Of a DNA stretch of 64,000 nt, positions 19,045 to 31,713 are shown one piece after another. A program made the position numbers and the translations under genes. The notes below the pieces were generated by a model. The model had not been told where the DNA came from. It made no database searches and saw nothing but the letters and a program-made list of their open reading frames with translations. Origin of the DNA: Mycolicibacterium parafortuitum (lineage in GTDB: Bacteria; Actinomycetota; Actinomycetes; Mycobacteriales; Mycobacteriaceae). Where the stretch lies: the NCBI RefSeq assembly GCF_002086815.1, contig NZ_MVID01000015.1:62001-126000 (forward strand), read 5' to 3'. Numbering within the stretch: position 1 is the stretch's first letter; every line of letters begins with the position of its first letter.

Positions 19045-20523
19045 TCAGCCCGCGGCCGTCTTGTCCTGCTGCAGGATCTCGCCGTGCATGTCCTCCAGGG
19101 ACACGCCCTTGGTCTCCATCACCCACCGCCACACGAACAGACCCGAGAGCACGGCGCACAGACCGTAGAAGCCGTAGGCCAGCCCGAGGTGTTCGCGCAG
19201 GCCGGGGAAGGTGACGGTGATCAGCCAGTTCGCCGCCCACTGCCCCGCGGCCGCCAGTCCGAGCGCCGCGGCGCGGATCCGGTTCGGGAACATCTCACCG
19301 AGCAGCACCCAGACCACCGGGCCCCAGGACATGCCGAACGCGACCACGAACAGGTTGGCCGCGATCAGCGCGATGACCCCGGACGCGCCGGGCAGGCTCG
19401 GGTTGCCGTCGGCGTCGAGCGTCGCATTGGCGAAGATGACCGCCATCGTGATCAGCGTGACGGCCATGCCCGAGGAGCCGATGAGCAGCAGCGGCTTGCG
19501 GCCGATCTTGTCGATCAGGGCGATCGCGATCAACGTGGTCAGCACGTTGATCACCGACGTGATCACGGTGTAGATCGCCGACTCGTCGGCGCTGAAGCCG
19601 ACGGCCTGCCACAGCACGTTGCTGTAGTAGAAGATCACGTTGATGCCGACGAACTGCTGGAAGATCGACAGGCCCAGACCCACCCAGACGATTCCGTAGA
19701 TCCCGCCCGTCGGCTTGCGCAGATCCCGCCAGGACGGCCGGTCCTCGCGTTCCAGCGTCTGCTGGATGCGGTTGATCGTGATCTCCAGGTTCTTCTGCCC
19801 GAGCAGTCTGGTCAGCACCTTGCGGGCTTCCGGGATTTTGTGCGTCGCAACGAGATAGCGCGGCGACTCCGGGATCGTGAACGTGAGCGCGCCGTAGAGC
19901 ACCGCGGGCACCGCCATCGCGATGAACATCCACCGCCACGCGTCCTGGTTGAGCCACAGCGGTTCGTTGGGCCCGCCGGCGAGCCACTGCAGCAGGTAGT
20001 TGATCGCGAAGGACAAGAAGATGCCGGACACGATCGCGAGCTGCTGCAGCGACCCGAGCCTGCCGCGGATGCCCGGCGGCGAGGTTTCGGCGATGTAGGC
20101 CGGCGCGATCACCGAGGCGACGCCGACACCGATGCCGCCGACGATCCGAAAGAGCACCACCGCCCACACCTCGTGCGCCAGGCCGGTGCCGAACGCGCTG
20201 ATCAGGAACAGCATCGCGGCGATCTTCATCACCGCGATGCGACCGATGCGGTCGGCGATGCGGCCGGCGGCCATCGCCCCTGCGGCGGCGCCGAGCAGCG
20301 CCGATGCCACGGCGAAACCGAGTTCGGCGTTGCCGATGCCGAAGTCCTCCTGAATGGAGTCGACGGCGCCGTTGATCACCGCGCTGTCGTAGCCGAACAG
20401 CAGGCCGCCGAGGGCCGCGACCGACGCGATGCGCACGGCCGTCTTCCCCGAGGAGGAACCCTGGTCGCTGTCGTTGTCGTAGATGTCGGGACCCTCCCCG
20501 ACGGGACCACCCTGACCGGCCAT
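19045..20523 (-). CDS. MFS sugar porter
   Basis: 492 aa, 12 predicted transmembrane helices, sugar-porter family of the major facilitator superfamily. Family signatures: GYDSAVINGAVDSI in helix 1, GRIADRIGRI between helices 2 and 3, PESPRYLVATHK after helix 6, ALIDKIGRKPLLL between 8 and 9, and the C-terminal VMETKGVSLEDM. It would import a monosaccharide with protons. ATG 20523 follows GGAAAGG; the longer frame to 20571 has no such site. A CRP-type site lies 24 nt upstream. It sits between hisE and a HAD phosphatase, where M. tuberculosis has PPE37. Confidence 0.92.
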   Translation of the reverse strand: MAGQGGPVGEGPDIYDNDSDQGSSSGKTAVRIASVAALGGLLFGYDSAVINGAVDSIQEDFGIGNAELGFAVASALLGAAAGAMAAGRIADRIGRIAVMKIAAMLFLISAFGTGLAHEVWAVVLFRIVGGIGVGVASVIAPAYIAETSPPGIRGRLGSLQQLAIVSGIFLSFAINYLLQWLAGGPNEPLWLNQDAWRWMFIAMAVPAVLYGALTFTIPESPRYLVATHKIPEARKVLTRLLGQKNLEITINRIQQTLEREDRPSWRDLRKPTGGIYGIVWVGLGLSIFQQFVGINVIFYYSNVLWQAVGFSADESAIYTVITSVINVLTTLIAIALIDKIGRKPLLLIGSSGMAVTLITMAVIFANATLDADGNPSLPGASGVIALIAANLFVVAFGMSWGPVVWVLLGEMFPNRIRAAALGLAAAGQWAANWLITVTFPGLREHLGLAYGFYGLCAVLSGLFVWRWVMETKGVSLEDMHGEILQQDKTAAG

Positions 20524-20546
20524 GCGACGACCTTTCCGCAACGGTG

Positions 20547-20562
20547 CGTGATGCAGATCACA
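20547..20562. promoter_or_regulatory. CRP-like site upstream of the sugar porter
   Basis: CGTGA-TGCAGA-TCACA differs in one base from the mycobacterial CRP consensus TGTGA-N6-TCACA. Its nearest end is 24 nt from the porter start codon on the minus strand, so bound CRP could interfere with initiation or early elongation. The 120-bp gap contains nothing else that I recognise. Confidence 0.5.
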
Positions 20563-20643
20563 TTCAAGCACTGGAGACTTTGTCGTCGGAGGGTGTTCCC
20601 CAAAGATCGGCCGATTACGCGCCGAACCGTCACCGGGAGGTGA

Positions 20644-21327
20644 TCAGGCGGTGCGTTCCCGCAGTTCGCGCTCGATCGCGGCGTGGATCCGGCGCAGCCC
20701 GGCGGGATCGAGATCGGCCAGCGAGTTCGCGTGGCGCCGGCGCAGCCCACCGGGTACGGGGACGTCGTTGGGGATCACCAGCACGGCGCAACCGGCCTTC
20801 TCGGCCGCGGCGGCGCCCGTCACCGAATCCTCGACGGCCAGGCACTGGGCCGGATCGAGTTCCAGTAGTTCGGCGGCCCGCAGGTACGGGTCCGGCGCGG
20901 GTTTGCCGCGCGGCACCTCGTCACCGCACACCGTGAACGTGAAGTAATGGCGCCCAATGCTTTCCAGCGCACGGTCGGCGAGCTCGCGGTTGGTGTTGGT
21001 CACCAATGCCATCGGAGTACGTTCTGAGGAAAGGGAATCCAGCATCTCCTGGGCGCCGTCGCACCACGGCAGGCCACCGTCGAACAGTTCGGCGGTGTGG
21101 CTGTGCAACCAGCGGATGGAATCCGCCATCGCGGCCGGGTCCGGGTCGAGTCCGAGTTCGGCGTACACGGTGACCATCGTCTCTTCCGCCGACGCCCCGA
21201 CCAGCGCGGTCCTGGTCTCGCGGCTCATCACGCCGCCGTGCGTCTCGTAGAGCGCGGAAAGTGACACATCCCACAGCTTCTCGGAATCGACGAGGGTGCC
21301 GTCCATATCCCACAGCACTGCTCGCAT
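20644..21327 (-). CDS. HAD-superfamily phosphatase (beta-phosphoglucomutase-like)
   Basis: 227 aa. N-terminal DxDGT motif MRAVLWDMDGTLVDSEKL with nucleophile Asp8 and Asp10, a helical cap (about 15-85) of the type that selects small phosphorylated sugars, motif II VTNTN near 115, motif III Lys in RGKPAPDPY near 148 and motif IV VEDSVTGAAAA near 170. Phosphatase is more likely than mutase, although the cap type is shared. ATG 21327 was chosen as the start of the HAD fold; the frame is open to 21456 with an arginine-rich segment that looks non-coding. A sugar-phosphate substrate would fit the adjacent porter. Confidence 0.85.
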   Translation of the reverse strand: MRAVLWDMDGTLVDSEKLWDVSLSALYETHGGVMSRETRTALVGASAEETMVTVYAELGLDPDPAAMADSIRWLHSHTAELFDGGLPWCDGAQEMLDSLSSERTPMALVTNTNRELADRALESIGRHYFTFTVCGDEVPRGKPAPDPYLRAAELLELDPAQCLAVEDSVTGAAAAEKAGCAVLVIPNDVPVPGGLRRRHANSLADLDPAGLRRIHAAIERELRERTA

Positions 21328-21517
21328 ACCTGCGATTGTCTCATGTCGGCCCGAGGTGCCGGCCCGCGTCGCCGGCCCGGGGCGACGACGACGCTGGTGA
21401 CGGCAGCGCGGCAGCCCCATCGTCGGCGAGCTGATCAGCTTGGGCGCGAACGACATTCGCGCACCGGCCAGGAACCCGGCGCGCGCACCGCGCTGCCGGG
21501 GCGGGTGAGCATCGTCA

Positions 21518-21538
21518 CCGGCCGGCGCAATGGCCGGC
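21518..21538. terminator. GC-rich inverted repeat downstream of metH
   Basis: CCGGCC (21518-21523) pairs with GGCCGG (21532-21537), and GCCGGC occurs twice around GCAATG. It follows the metH stop on the minus strand by 4 nt. There is no T tract. The rest of 21328-21517 holds no recognisable gene. Confidence 0.35.
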
Positions 21539-21541
21539 TGA

Positions 21542-25261
<3,720 letters not shown>

Positions 25262-25518
25262 GCGCATCCCTTCCATCATGAAACATGGAAGGCGTCCTTG
25301 AATCTGCCGAGCGTGGCGGACCTGGGAAGACCCGGTTCCGTTGCAACGCCTCTCGACCCCGAGAGTGTACGTCGTCACCACACTGACGTCTGGACGCCTG
25401 GCCTTGTTACCGCGCAGTCGTACTCCCCAAGGTTAACCAGGCTGGTGCCGCGCGTATTTCACCTTCGGGGGCGGGTCGATGCCCGTCATCGAGCCGGTCC
25501 AAGGCTTAGGCTGGCAGC
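25262..25518. other. Divergent metH / PAC2 intergenic region
   Basis: 257 bp between the two start codons. On the minus strand TACACT at about 25366-25361 could serve as a -10 for metH, with no matching -35. GGTTAACC at about 25431-25438 is an 8-bp palindrome. I looked for a cobalamin or SAM riboswitch on the metH leader and found no B12 box or SAM-IV core. Confidence 0.4.
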
Positions 25519-26394
25519 GTGACACCCTCGGATTTCGGCGGTCCGAAGCGAGACCTGCCAGACCTGCGCGACACGATCGTCGTGGCGGCTTTCGAGGGCT
25601 GGAATGACGCCGGCGACGCTGCCAGCGACGCGTTGGAGCACCTGGACGCGATCTGGGAGGCCGAGACGATCGTCGAGATCGACGACGAGTCCTACTACGA
25701 CTACCAGGTGAACCGGCCGGTGATCCGCCAGATCGACGGGGTGACCCGCGAGTTGGTGTGGCCGTCGATGCGGATCTCGCACTGCCGCCCGCCGGGCGCC
25801 GACCGCGACATCGTGCTGATGCACGGGGTCGAGCCGAACATGCGGTGGCGGACGTTCTGCGCCGAACTGCTGACCATCGCCGACAAGCTGAACGTGCAGA
25901 CGGTGGTGATCCTGGGCGCGTTGCTGGCCGACACCCCGCACACCCGCCCGGTGCCGGTGTCCGGCGCGGCGTATTCGGCCGAGTCGGCGAAGACGTTCGG
26001 GCTCGAAGAGACCCGCTATGAGGGCCCGACCGGGATCGCCGGGGTGTTCCAGGACGCCTGTGTACAGGCCGGCATCCCCGCGGTGACGTTCTGGGCCGCC
26101 GTCCCGCACTACGTGTCGCAGCCGCCGAACCCGAAAGCCACGGTCGCGCTGCTGCGCCGGGTCGAGGACGTCCTGGACATCGAGGTCCCGCTGGCCGACC
26201 TGCCGTCGCAGGCCGAGGAGTGGGAGCAGGCGGTCACCGAGATGACCTCGGAGGACGACGAGATCGCCGAGTACGTCCACTCGCTGGAGGAACGCGGCGA
26301 CGCCGAGGTCGACCTGAACGAGGCACTGGGCAAGATCGACGGCGACGCGCTGGCCGCGGAGTTCGAGCGCTACCTGCGGCGCCGAGGTAGATAA
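25519..26394 (+). CDS. PAC2 family protein (Rv2125-like)
   Basis: 291 aa from GTG 25519. PAC2 proteins are related to a eukaryotic proteasome assembly chaperone and to ATP-grasp partner proteins; actinobacterial members have unknown function. Visible hallmarks are VVAAFEGWNDAGDAASDAL near residue 20, LMHGVEPNMRWR near 98 and ILGALLADTPHTRPVPV near 130. The C-terminal third is acidic and probably helical. It is divergent from metH as in M. tuberculosis, and converges on the DUF1254 lipoprotein gene with a strong hairpin between them. The presence of a proteasome in this organism makes the chaperone link interesting but untested. Confidence 0.88.
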   Translation: MTPSDFGGPKRDLPDLRDTIVVAAFEGWNDAGDAASDALEHLDAIWEAETIVEIDDESYYDYQVNRPVIRQIDGVTRELVWPSMRISHCRPPGADRDIVLMHGVEPNMRWRTFCAELLTIADKLNVQTVVILGALLADTPHTRPVPVSGAAYSAESAKTFGLEETRYEGPTGIAGVFQDACVQAGIPAVTFWAAVPHYVSQPPNPKATVALLRRVEDVLDIEVPLADLPSQAEEWEQAVTEMTSEDDEIAEYVHSLEERGDAEVDLNEALGKIDGDALAAEFERYLRRRGR

Positions 26395-26406
26395 GACCCC
26401 CCGTTT

Positions 26407-26454
26407 GTGGGCCCTGTGCACGCTTTCTCGCTGATTCGCGTGCACAAGGCCCAC
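26407..26454. terminator. 17-bp hairpin between convergent genes
   Basis: GTGGGCCCTGTGCACGC (26407-26423) and GCGTGCACAAGGCCCAC (26438-26454) are complementary at 16 of 17 positions around a 14-nt loop. It starts 13 nt after the PAC2 stop and ends 23 nt before the DUF1254 stop, so it can serve both strands. There is no long T run. Confidence 0.65.
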
Positions 26455-26477
26455 ACTCGCAGCCGACGCCTGCGGGA

Positions 26478-27929
26478 TCAGACCTTCTCGGGCACCGGGG
26501 CCGTCCAGGTCCCGTTGAGGGCGTCCGGTTTGGGCCAGTACAGCCGCAGCACCAACCCGAACGGCCCCTTCGGCGCGGGCAGCCAGTTCGGCTCCTTCTC
26601 CGGGCCCGGTGAGGCGTTCTGCACGTACAGCGTGTAGCCGCCGTCGACGTCGGGCACCAGGGTCGGCAGCATCGCCGAGTTGATCAGGTAGCGGTCGATC
26701 GGGTTGTCGACGAGCAGGCTGGCGGGCAACTCGTACATGGTCACCGACCAGAACGCGTTGACCGGCGGCAGCTGACCGGGCGCGAACCGGTACACGTAGT
26801 TGTTCGCACCGGTCAGCGGCTCACCGGCGGCGTCGTTGAACGCGGCGGGGTAGATCGCCTCGGCGGCGGTGTTGCCGTAGATGCCCAGCGCCGCGCCGGC
26901 CATCCGGTACAGATAGTTGCCCTTGAGCTCGTCCCGGGTGCCGAAGAACTGCGCCGAGGTGACCTTGCCGGTGTCGACCTCGTTCTTCTTGAACGCATCG
27001 AACTCCGCCCACGCGTCGGCGATTCCGCCCTCGACCGCGGCGCGCATCTCCGGCGACAGCGTGTCGGCGTCGTAGTCGCCGTCGGGGCCGATGCCGATCG
27101 TGGCGAACCGGTCGCGCAGTTCGCGCTCCTCGGGCAGCACCGGGGCGAACCGCAACGCGAAGTTCAGGATCTCGAAGAACTGCGGCGAGGTGCGCTGCTG
27201 TTCGGCGGTCAGCGGCGGCACGAAGTCGATCGCCGGCGCAGGTTCCGGGGACGGCTGGTTCAGGAACACCGACAGCGGCGCGACCTGATAGCCGTCCTGG
27301 ATCTTCTTGACCGCGTCGAGGTCGGTCGGGCCGAACAGCTGCGTGCGGTACAACACGAACGCGAGCTCGGTGTCCGACCGGATCACCTCGTCGACGCCCT
27401 CGGGTTTCTCGCCCTGCCAATTCGGGCCGGCGAGCAGGTACCTGCCGCCACCGTTGCCGGTGGTGCGGCTGCCGACGTAGGCGAAGTTGTAGGTGTAGCC
27501 GTCGACGAACTGCAGCGAGTAGTAGCGGTCCTGCTCGATCGGCGGGACGGTCAGCACCAGCGGTTCGGTGCGCAGGTCGGCCCCGACGAACGAGTACGGG
27601 GTGTCCGAGTTCGGCGTCTGGATGGCCTTGTCGGCGGGCGTGGAGACCCGTGCGGTGTTGTGGATCGCGTTCCAGCCGCCCTTGTACTCGGGGTCCTGCT
27701 TGTCGACGAAGTAGCTGTACTGCACGCGGTAGTTGTCGACGAGCGGAAAGCCGTAGATGTAGGCCTCTTTCGCGATCGCGCGGGCTTGTTCGGGGGTCAC
27801 CTGCGCGGCGGCGGGCGGCGGGGCCGACGAGGTCGAGGTGTCAGCCTGCTGCGACCCCGAGTCGGTGCCGCAGCCGGCCAGCAGTACCAGCGCGGCCAAC
27901 ACGGCCGTCAGACGACGCACTGTCCGCAT
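26478..27929 (-). CDS. DUF1254/DUF1214 lipoprotein
   Basis: 483 aa. The signal peptide MRTVRRLTAVLAALVLLAGC ends in a lipobox with Cys20, followed by a Ser/Thr/Pro linker. The N-terminal DUF1254 domain carries VDNYRVQYSYFVDKQDPEY and IQTPNSDTPYSF. The C-terminal DUF1214 domain has FWSVTMYELPASLLVDNPI and ends in the aromatic segment GPFGLVLRLYWPKPDAL. These paired domains occur in surface proteins of unknown function across soil bacteria and mycobacteria. The start codon overlaps the SDR stop (TAATG), so translation is coupled to the SDR gene. It is the last gene of a long leftward operon. Confidence 0.85.
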   Translation of the reverse strand: MRTVRRLTAVLAALVLLAGCGTDSGSQQADTSTSSAPPPAAAQVTPEQARAIAKEAYIYGFPLVDNYRVQYSYFVDKQDPEYKGGWNAIHNTARVSTPADKAIQTPNSDTPYSFVGADLRTEPLVLTVPPIEQDRYYSLQFVDGYTYNFAYVGSRTTGNGGGRYLLAGPNWQGEKPEGVDEVIRSDTELAFVLYRTQLFGPTDLDAVKKIQDGYQVAPLSVFLNQPSPEPAPAIDFVPPLTAEQQRTSPQFFEILNFALRFAPVLPEERELRDRFATIGIGPDGDYDADTLSPEMRAAVEGGIADAWAEFDAFKKNEVDTGKVTSAQFFGTRDELKGNYLYRMAGAALGIYGNTAAEAIYPAAFNDAAGEPLTGANNYVYRFAPGQLPPVNAFWSVTMYELPASLLVDNPIDRYLINSAMLPTLVPDVDGGYTLYVQNASPGPEKEPNWLPAPKGPFGLVLRLYWPKPDALNGTWTAPVPEKV

Positions 27930-28816
27930 TACCGTTCCTCCAGATCCGCGGTGCGGGTACCCATCGACCGGCCGAGGGCGGCCACCTCGGCGTCCATCCG
28001 CGGCAGCAGATCGGGCACGAGCTTGACGACCGGCGCCTCGCCGAGCGGTGTCGACAGCAGCGGTTTGAGCCATCGCATCGCCCCGACCCATCCCGGACTG
28101 TTGATCCGCCGTTTGCGCCGCTCGATGCCGGCGACGAACGCCTTCCCGCAGGCCTCGACCGACGTGGTCCGGTTCAGCGGGGGCGGCAGCTTGCTGACCA
28201 TCTCGGTGAACGTCGGCAGGTCGGCCCGGGCGTCCCGGACCAGCGGGGTGTCGATCCAGGACATGTGTGCGGTGCCGACGTCGACACCGCGGTATCCGAC
28301 TTCCAGGCGCAGCGCGTTGGCGAGGTGCTCCACAGCGGCCTTGGACGCGTGGTACGGCGCCAGCCCGGGCGATGCCGCGTAGGCGGCCAGCGACGACACG
28401 ACCAGCACGTATCCGCGCCGCTGCAGCACCGACGGCAGCGTGGCGCGCACGGTGTGGAACACGCCGAGCACGTTGACGTCCATCAACGTGCGGAACGCCT
28501 GCGGATCGACTTGGAGCACCGAACCGTAGGACGCGATCCCGGCGTTGGCCATCACCACGTCGATGCCGCCGAATCGTTCGACGGCCGCGTCCGCGGCGGC
28601 CTGCATGTCGGTCAGCTCCCGCACGTCGGCGACCACGGTGTGCACGCGCTGCGCTCCCAGCCGGTCCCGCAGCTCGGCCAGCGCCGCCTCGTCGAGGTCG
28701 GTGAGGACGAGGTTGGCTCCCCTGGCGTGCAGGCGGCGTGCCACCTCGGCGCCGACGCCGCGGGCTCCTCCGGTGATGAAGACGGTTCTCCCGGCGATCG
28801 ACCGCGCTGTAGGCAC
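27929..28816 (-). CDS. Short-chain dehydrogenase/reductase (Rv2129c-like)
   Basis: 295 aa classical SDR. Cofactor loop TGGARGVG at 15-22, Asp at the end of strand 2 (VLTDLD, residues 37-42) pointing to NAD, structural NAGIASYG at 91-98, catalytic Ser141/142, Tyr155 and Lys159 (YHASK). The C-terminal extension RRKRRINSPGWVGAMRWLKP with basic and hydrophobic residues is typical of membrane-associated SDRs acting on lipids or retinol-like alcohols. It lies 28 nt after mshC, as Rv2129c does, and is coupled to the DUF1254 lipoprotein gene. Substrate unknown. Confidence 0.88.
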   Translation of the reverse strand: MPTARSIAGRTVFITGGARGVGAEVARRLHARGANLVLTDLDEAALAELRDRLGAQRVHTVVADVRELTDMQAAADAAVERFGGIDVVMANAGIASYGSVLQVDPQAFRTLMDVNVLGVFHTVRATLPSVLQRRGYVLVVSSLAAYAASPGLAPYHASKAAVEHLANALRLEVGYRGVDVGTAHMSWIDTPLVRDARADLPTFTEMVSKLPPPLNRTTSVEACGKAFVAGIERRKRRINSPGWVGAMRWLKPLLSTPLGEAPVVKLVPDLLPRMDAEVAALGRSMGTRTADLEER

Positions 28817-28844
28817 AGCCGAAACCTACTCCACGGGAGCGGTT

Positions 28845-30083
28845 TTACAGCTGAACACCCAGCAGCGCGTCGACCGCGGTGGCCACCGTCGTCCCCGCGT
28901 CGGGGTCGTGACCCCCGTAGGACAGCGCGTCGGTGGCCCAACCGTCGAGTGCGGCAAGCGCTTTGGGGGTGTCGAGGTCGTCGGCGAGGTAGCGGCGGAC
29001 GCGGGCGACGACGTCGCCGGCGTCCGGCGCGGCGTCCAGCGAGGTCGCGCTGCGCCACCGGTGCAGCCGCTGCAGCGCCTCGTCGAGCACTTCGGGGCTC
29101 CAGTAGCGGTCCTGACGGTAGTGCCCGGCGAAGAGCCCGAGGCGGATCGCGGCCGGGTCGACACCGTCGCGACGCAGCTGGGAGACCAGCACGAGGTTGC
29201 CGCGGCTCTTGGACATCTTGTGCCCATCCCAGCCGATCATGCCCGCGTGGACGTAGTGCCGGGCGAAGCGCCGCTCCCCGGAGACGCACTCGGCGTGGGC
29301 GGCGGAGAACTCGTGGTGCGGGAACACCAGGTCGCTGCCTCCGCCCTGGATGTCGAGCACGTTGCCGATGCGGGTCATCGCGATCGCCGCGCACTCCACG
29401 TGCCAGCCCGGCCGTCCCGGGCCGAACGGCGACGGCCAGCTCGGCTCGCCGGGGCGTTCGACGCGCCACAGCAGCGCGTCGAGCGGATCCCGTTTGCCCG
29501 CCCGCTCGGGGTCGCCGCCGCGTTCGGCGAACAGCGCCAGCATGGTGTCGCGGTCGAAGCCGGACTCGTAACCGAACTGGGCGGTGGCGCCGGCGTGGAA
29601 GTACACATCGGGATACTCGGCGTCGTCGACGACGTAGGCGGCCCCGGAGGCCAGCAGCTTCTCCACCACCTCGACAACCTCCGCGATCGCCTCGGTGGCG
29701 GCCACGTAGTCGCGCGGGGGCAGCACCCGCAGCGCGGCCATGTCCTCGCGGAACAGCTCGGTCTCACGGTCGCCGAGTTCGCGCCAGCCGATGCCGTCGC
29801 GCTGGGCGCGTTCGAACAGCGGGTCGTCGACGTCGGTGATGTTCTGCACGTAGTGCACGTCGTGGCCGCCGTCGCGCCACACCCGGTTGACCAGATCGAA
29901 GGTCAGATAGGTCGCGGCGTGACCGAGGTGGGTCGCGTCGTACGGGGTGATCCCGCAGACGTACATCGTGGCGGTCGTCCCCGCGGCGACCGGTCGCACC
30001 TGGCGGTCGGCGCTGTCGTAGAGGCGCAGCTGGGGCCCACGCCCCGGAAGCACCGGAACGTCAGGCGCGGACCACGATTTCAT
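28845..30083 (-). CDS. mshC: Cysteine ligase MshC (mycothiol biosynthesis)
   Basis: ATP-dependent ligase that joins L-cysteine to GlcN-Ins, the penultimate step of mycothiol synthesis; it is related to cysteinyl-tRNA synthetase but shorter. 412 aa. The N terminus runs [20 protein letters not shown]; zinc and cysteine site [14 protein letters not shown]-like motif [19 protein letters not shown] with zinc ligands; KMSKS loop [10 protein letters not shown]. It lacks the tRNA anticodon domain of CysS. ATG 30083 was chosen because it aligns with Rv2130c; the in-frame ATG at 30101 is the alternative. cysQ lies 47 nt upstream. Confidence 0.96.
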   Translation of the reverse strand: MKSWSAPDVPVLPGRGPQLRLYDSADRQVRPVAAGTTATMYVCGITPYDATHLGHAATYLTFDLVNRVWRDGGHDVHYVQNITDVDDPLFERAQRDGIGWRELGDRETELFREDMAALRVLPPRDYVAATEAIAEVVEVVEKLLASGAAYVVDDAEYPDVYFHAGATAQFGYESGFDRDTMLALFAERGGDPERAGKRDPLDALLWRVERPGEPSWPSPFGPGRPGWHVECAAIAMTRIGNVLDIQGGGSDLVFPHHEFSAAHAECVSGERRFARHYVHAGMIGWDGHKMSKSRGNLVLVSQLRRDGVDPAAIRLGLFAGHYRQDRYWSPEVLDEALQRLHRWRSATSLDAAPDAGDVVARVRRYLADDLDTPKALAALDGWATDALSYGGHDPDAGTTVATAVDALLGVQL

Positions 30084-30130
30084 GGCGTCGACTTTAGACA
30101 TCGTGGTGTGCGACAACTCCGACGGCCGAT

Positions 30131-30889
30131 TCATTCCCGGTAGGCCGACCAGATCGTCTCCAGTAGATCCCCGGCGACCTCGGGTCGGCACATCAGCAGG
30201 TCCGGCAGGTACGGGTCGCGGCGGTTGTAGATCAGCGGGGAGCCGTCGAGGCGGGTCGCGTGCAGGCCCGCCGCCCACAGCACCCCGGCCGGTGCCGCGG
30301 AGTCCCACTCCCACTGCCCGCCGGCGTGCAGGTAGGCGTCCACGTCGCCGCGGACCACGGCCATGGCCTTCGCCCCTGCCGACCCGATCCGGTAGAGCTC
30401 GACGTCGAGCTGTTCGCGGATCCGCCACAGCACGGCGGGCGGACGGTTGGAACTGGCGGTGATCCGGATCGGTCCGTCGGCACGCGGCGGCGGGGGCACG
30501 ACGGTGTCGCTGCGGTACACCTCGCCGCGGGCCGGCAGCGCGACCGCGGCGTCGGTGATCGTGCCCGCGTCCCGCCGCCACAGCGCGATGTGCACGGCCC
30601 AGTCGGCGCGGCCCGGCATGGAGTACTCGTGGGTGCCGTCGACGGGGTCGACGATCCAGACCCGGTCGGCGTCGACCCGGGACACGTCGTCGACGGCCTC
30701 CTCGGACAGGATCGCGTCATTCGGGCGCGCGCGGCGCAGCCGGTCGAGGATCAGCGTGTTGGCGCGCGCGTCGCCGGCGTCGCCCAGGTCGTAGGGATCG
30801 TAGAACCCGATCTGCTCGCGCATCGCGAGCAGCAGCTCACCGGCCTCCTCGGCCACCGTGGCGGCCAGTGCTGCGTCGGTGAGAGTCAC
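30131..30889 (-). CDS. cysQ: 3'-phosphoadenosine 5'-phosphate phosphatase CysQ
   Basis: 252 aa, inositol monophosphatase superfamily. It removes the 3'-phosphate of PAP or PAPS and so balances sulfate assimilation; mycobacterial CysQ also acts on inositol-1-phosphate and fructose-1,6-bisphosphate. Metal motifs: ILSEEAVDD near 60, [13 protein letters not shown] near 78, [17 protein letters not shown] near 190. GTG start at 30889. It stands between the SCO1664-family gene and mshC, linking sulfur activation with thiol synthesis in one operon, as in Rv2131c-Rv2130c. Confidence 0.94.
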   Translation of the reverse strand: MTLTDAALAATVAEEAGELLLAMREQIGFYDPYDLGDAGDARANTLILDRLRRARPNDAILSEEAVDDVSRVDADRVWIVDPVDGTHEYSMPGRADWAVHIALWRRDAGTITDAAVALPARGEVYRSDTVVPPPPRADGPIRITASSNRPPAVLWRIREQLDVELYRIGSAGAKAMAVVRGDVDAYLHAGGQWEWDSAAPAGVLWAAGLHATRLDGSPLIYNRRDPYLPDLLMCRPEVAGDLLETIWSAYRE

Positions 30890-30906
30890 CGCGCAAGTAC
30901 ATCACG

Positions 30907-31713
30907 TCAGAACGCGGGCCATGGGATCGGCCGCCGACGGTCGGGTGTCGGCATCACTGGATTGCGCAGCAGGGCAACGACTCTGGCCCGTAATGCGGCG
31001 ACTTCTCGCGGCGTGATGTGGTTGCACAGCTCCGCACCCAGATCGGCCTTGAGCGCCTCGCCGAGTTTCTCGACATCGGCCAGGGTTTCGTCGTCGACCG
31101 GTTTGCCCGCCCAGCCCCACAGCACGGTGCGCAGCTTGTCCTCTTCGTGCAGCGTGACCCCGTGGTCGACGCCGTAGACGCTGCCGTCGATGCCCTGCAG
31201 GACGTGTCCGCCCTTGCGGTCGGCGTTGTTGATCAACACGTCGAACACCGCGATGCGGCGCAGTCGCTCGTCGTCGGCGTGCACCAGGGTCACCTCGTCG
31301 CCGGCATAGTCGTAGGCCTGCAGGATCGGCAGGAACCCCGGCGGCACCTTGCCCGCCGGGACGAGGTCGATCAGATCGGGTCCGGTCTCCCCCTCGGCGT
31401 CGGGGTCTGCGTCACCGGGCTGGTCGACCCACCGCTGCAACATCCCCGGCCCGGCCGGCCCGTCCCGGATGATGGTGTAGGGCACCACATTCCACTCCAG
31501 CGCCGCGGAGATCAGGTACGACGACACCTCGCGGCCGGCCAACGTGCCGTCGGGGAAATCCCACAGCGGCGCCTCGCCGCGCACCGGTTTGTAGACACAG
31601 TGCTCGGTGCCGCCGTCGAGGGTGGCCTCGCACAGGAAGGTCGCGTTGCTCGCCGACCGGATCCGGCCGAGCACCACCAGCTCGCCGCGCTGGAGGATCT
31701 CAGAGCTCGTCAT
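30907..31713 (-). CDS. SCO1664-family protein with PI3/4-kinase-like fold (Rv2133c-like)
   Basis: 268 aa. The sequence has kinase-like features of the phosphatidylinositol 3/4-kinase superfamily: VYKPVRGEAPLWDFPDGTL with the ATP Lys near 42, the catalytic loop FDVLINNADRKGGHVL (D..N) near 155-172, and YGVDHGVTLHEEDKLR with the metal Asp. The family (TIGR03843) is restricted to actinobacteria and has no proven substrate; it may phosphorylate a small molecule or a protein. The start overlaps the DUF3090 stop by 14 nt and cysQ follows after 17 nt. Confidence 0.82.
   Translation of the reverse strand: MTSSEILQRGELVVLGRIRSASNATFLCEATLDGGTEHCVYKPVRGEAPLWDFPDGTLAGREVSSYLISAALEWNVVPYTIIRDGPAGPGMLQRWVDQPGDADPDAEGETGPDLIDLVPAGKVPPGFLPILQAYDYAGDEVTLVHADDERLRRIAVFDVLINNADRKGGHVLQGIDGSVYGVDHGVTLHEEDKLRTVLWGWAGKPVDDETLADVEKLGEALKADLGAELCNHITPREVAALRARVVALLRNPVMPTPDRRRPIPWPAF

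Noticed and set aside
21328-21456. N-terminal extension of the HAD phosphatase
   Set aside because: Arginine-rich and without homology; the HAD nucleophile motif should start at the N terminus, as it does from ATG 21327.
25262-25518. Cobalamin or SAM riboswitch before metH
   Set aside because: I looked for the B12 box and the SAM-IV core on the metH leader and found neither. A covariance-model search would settle it.
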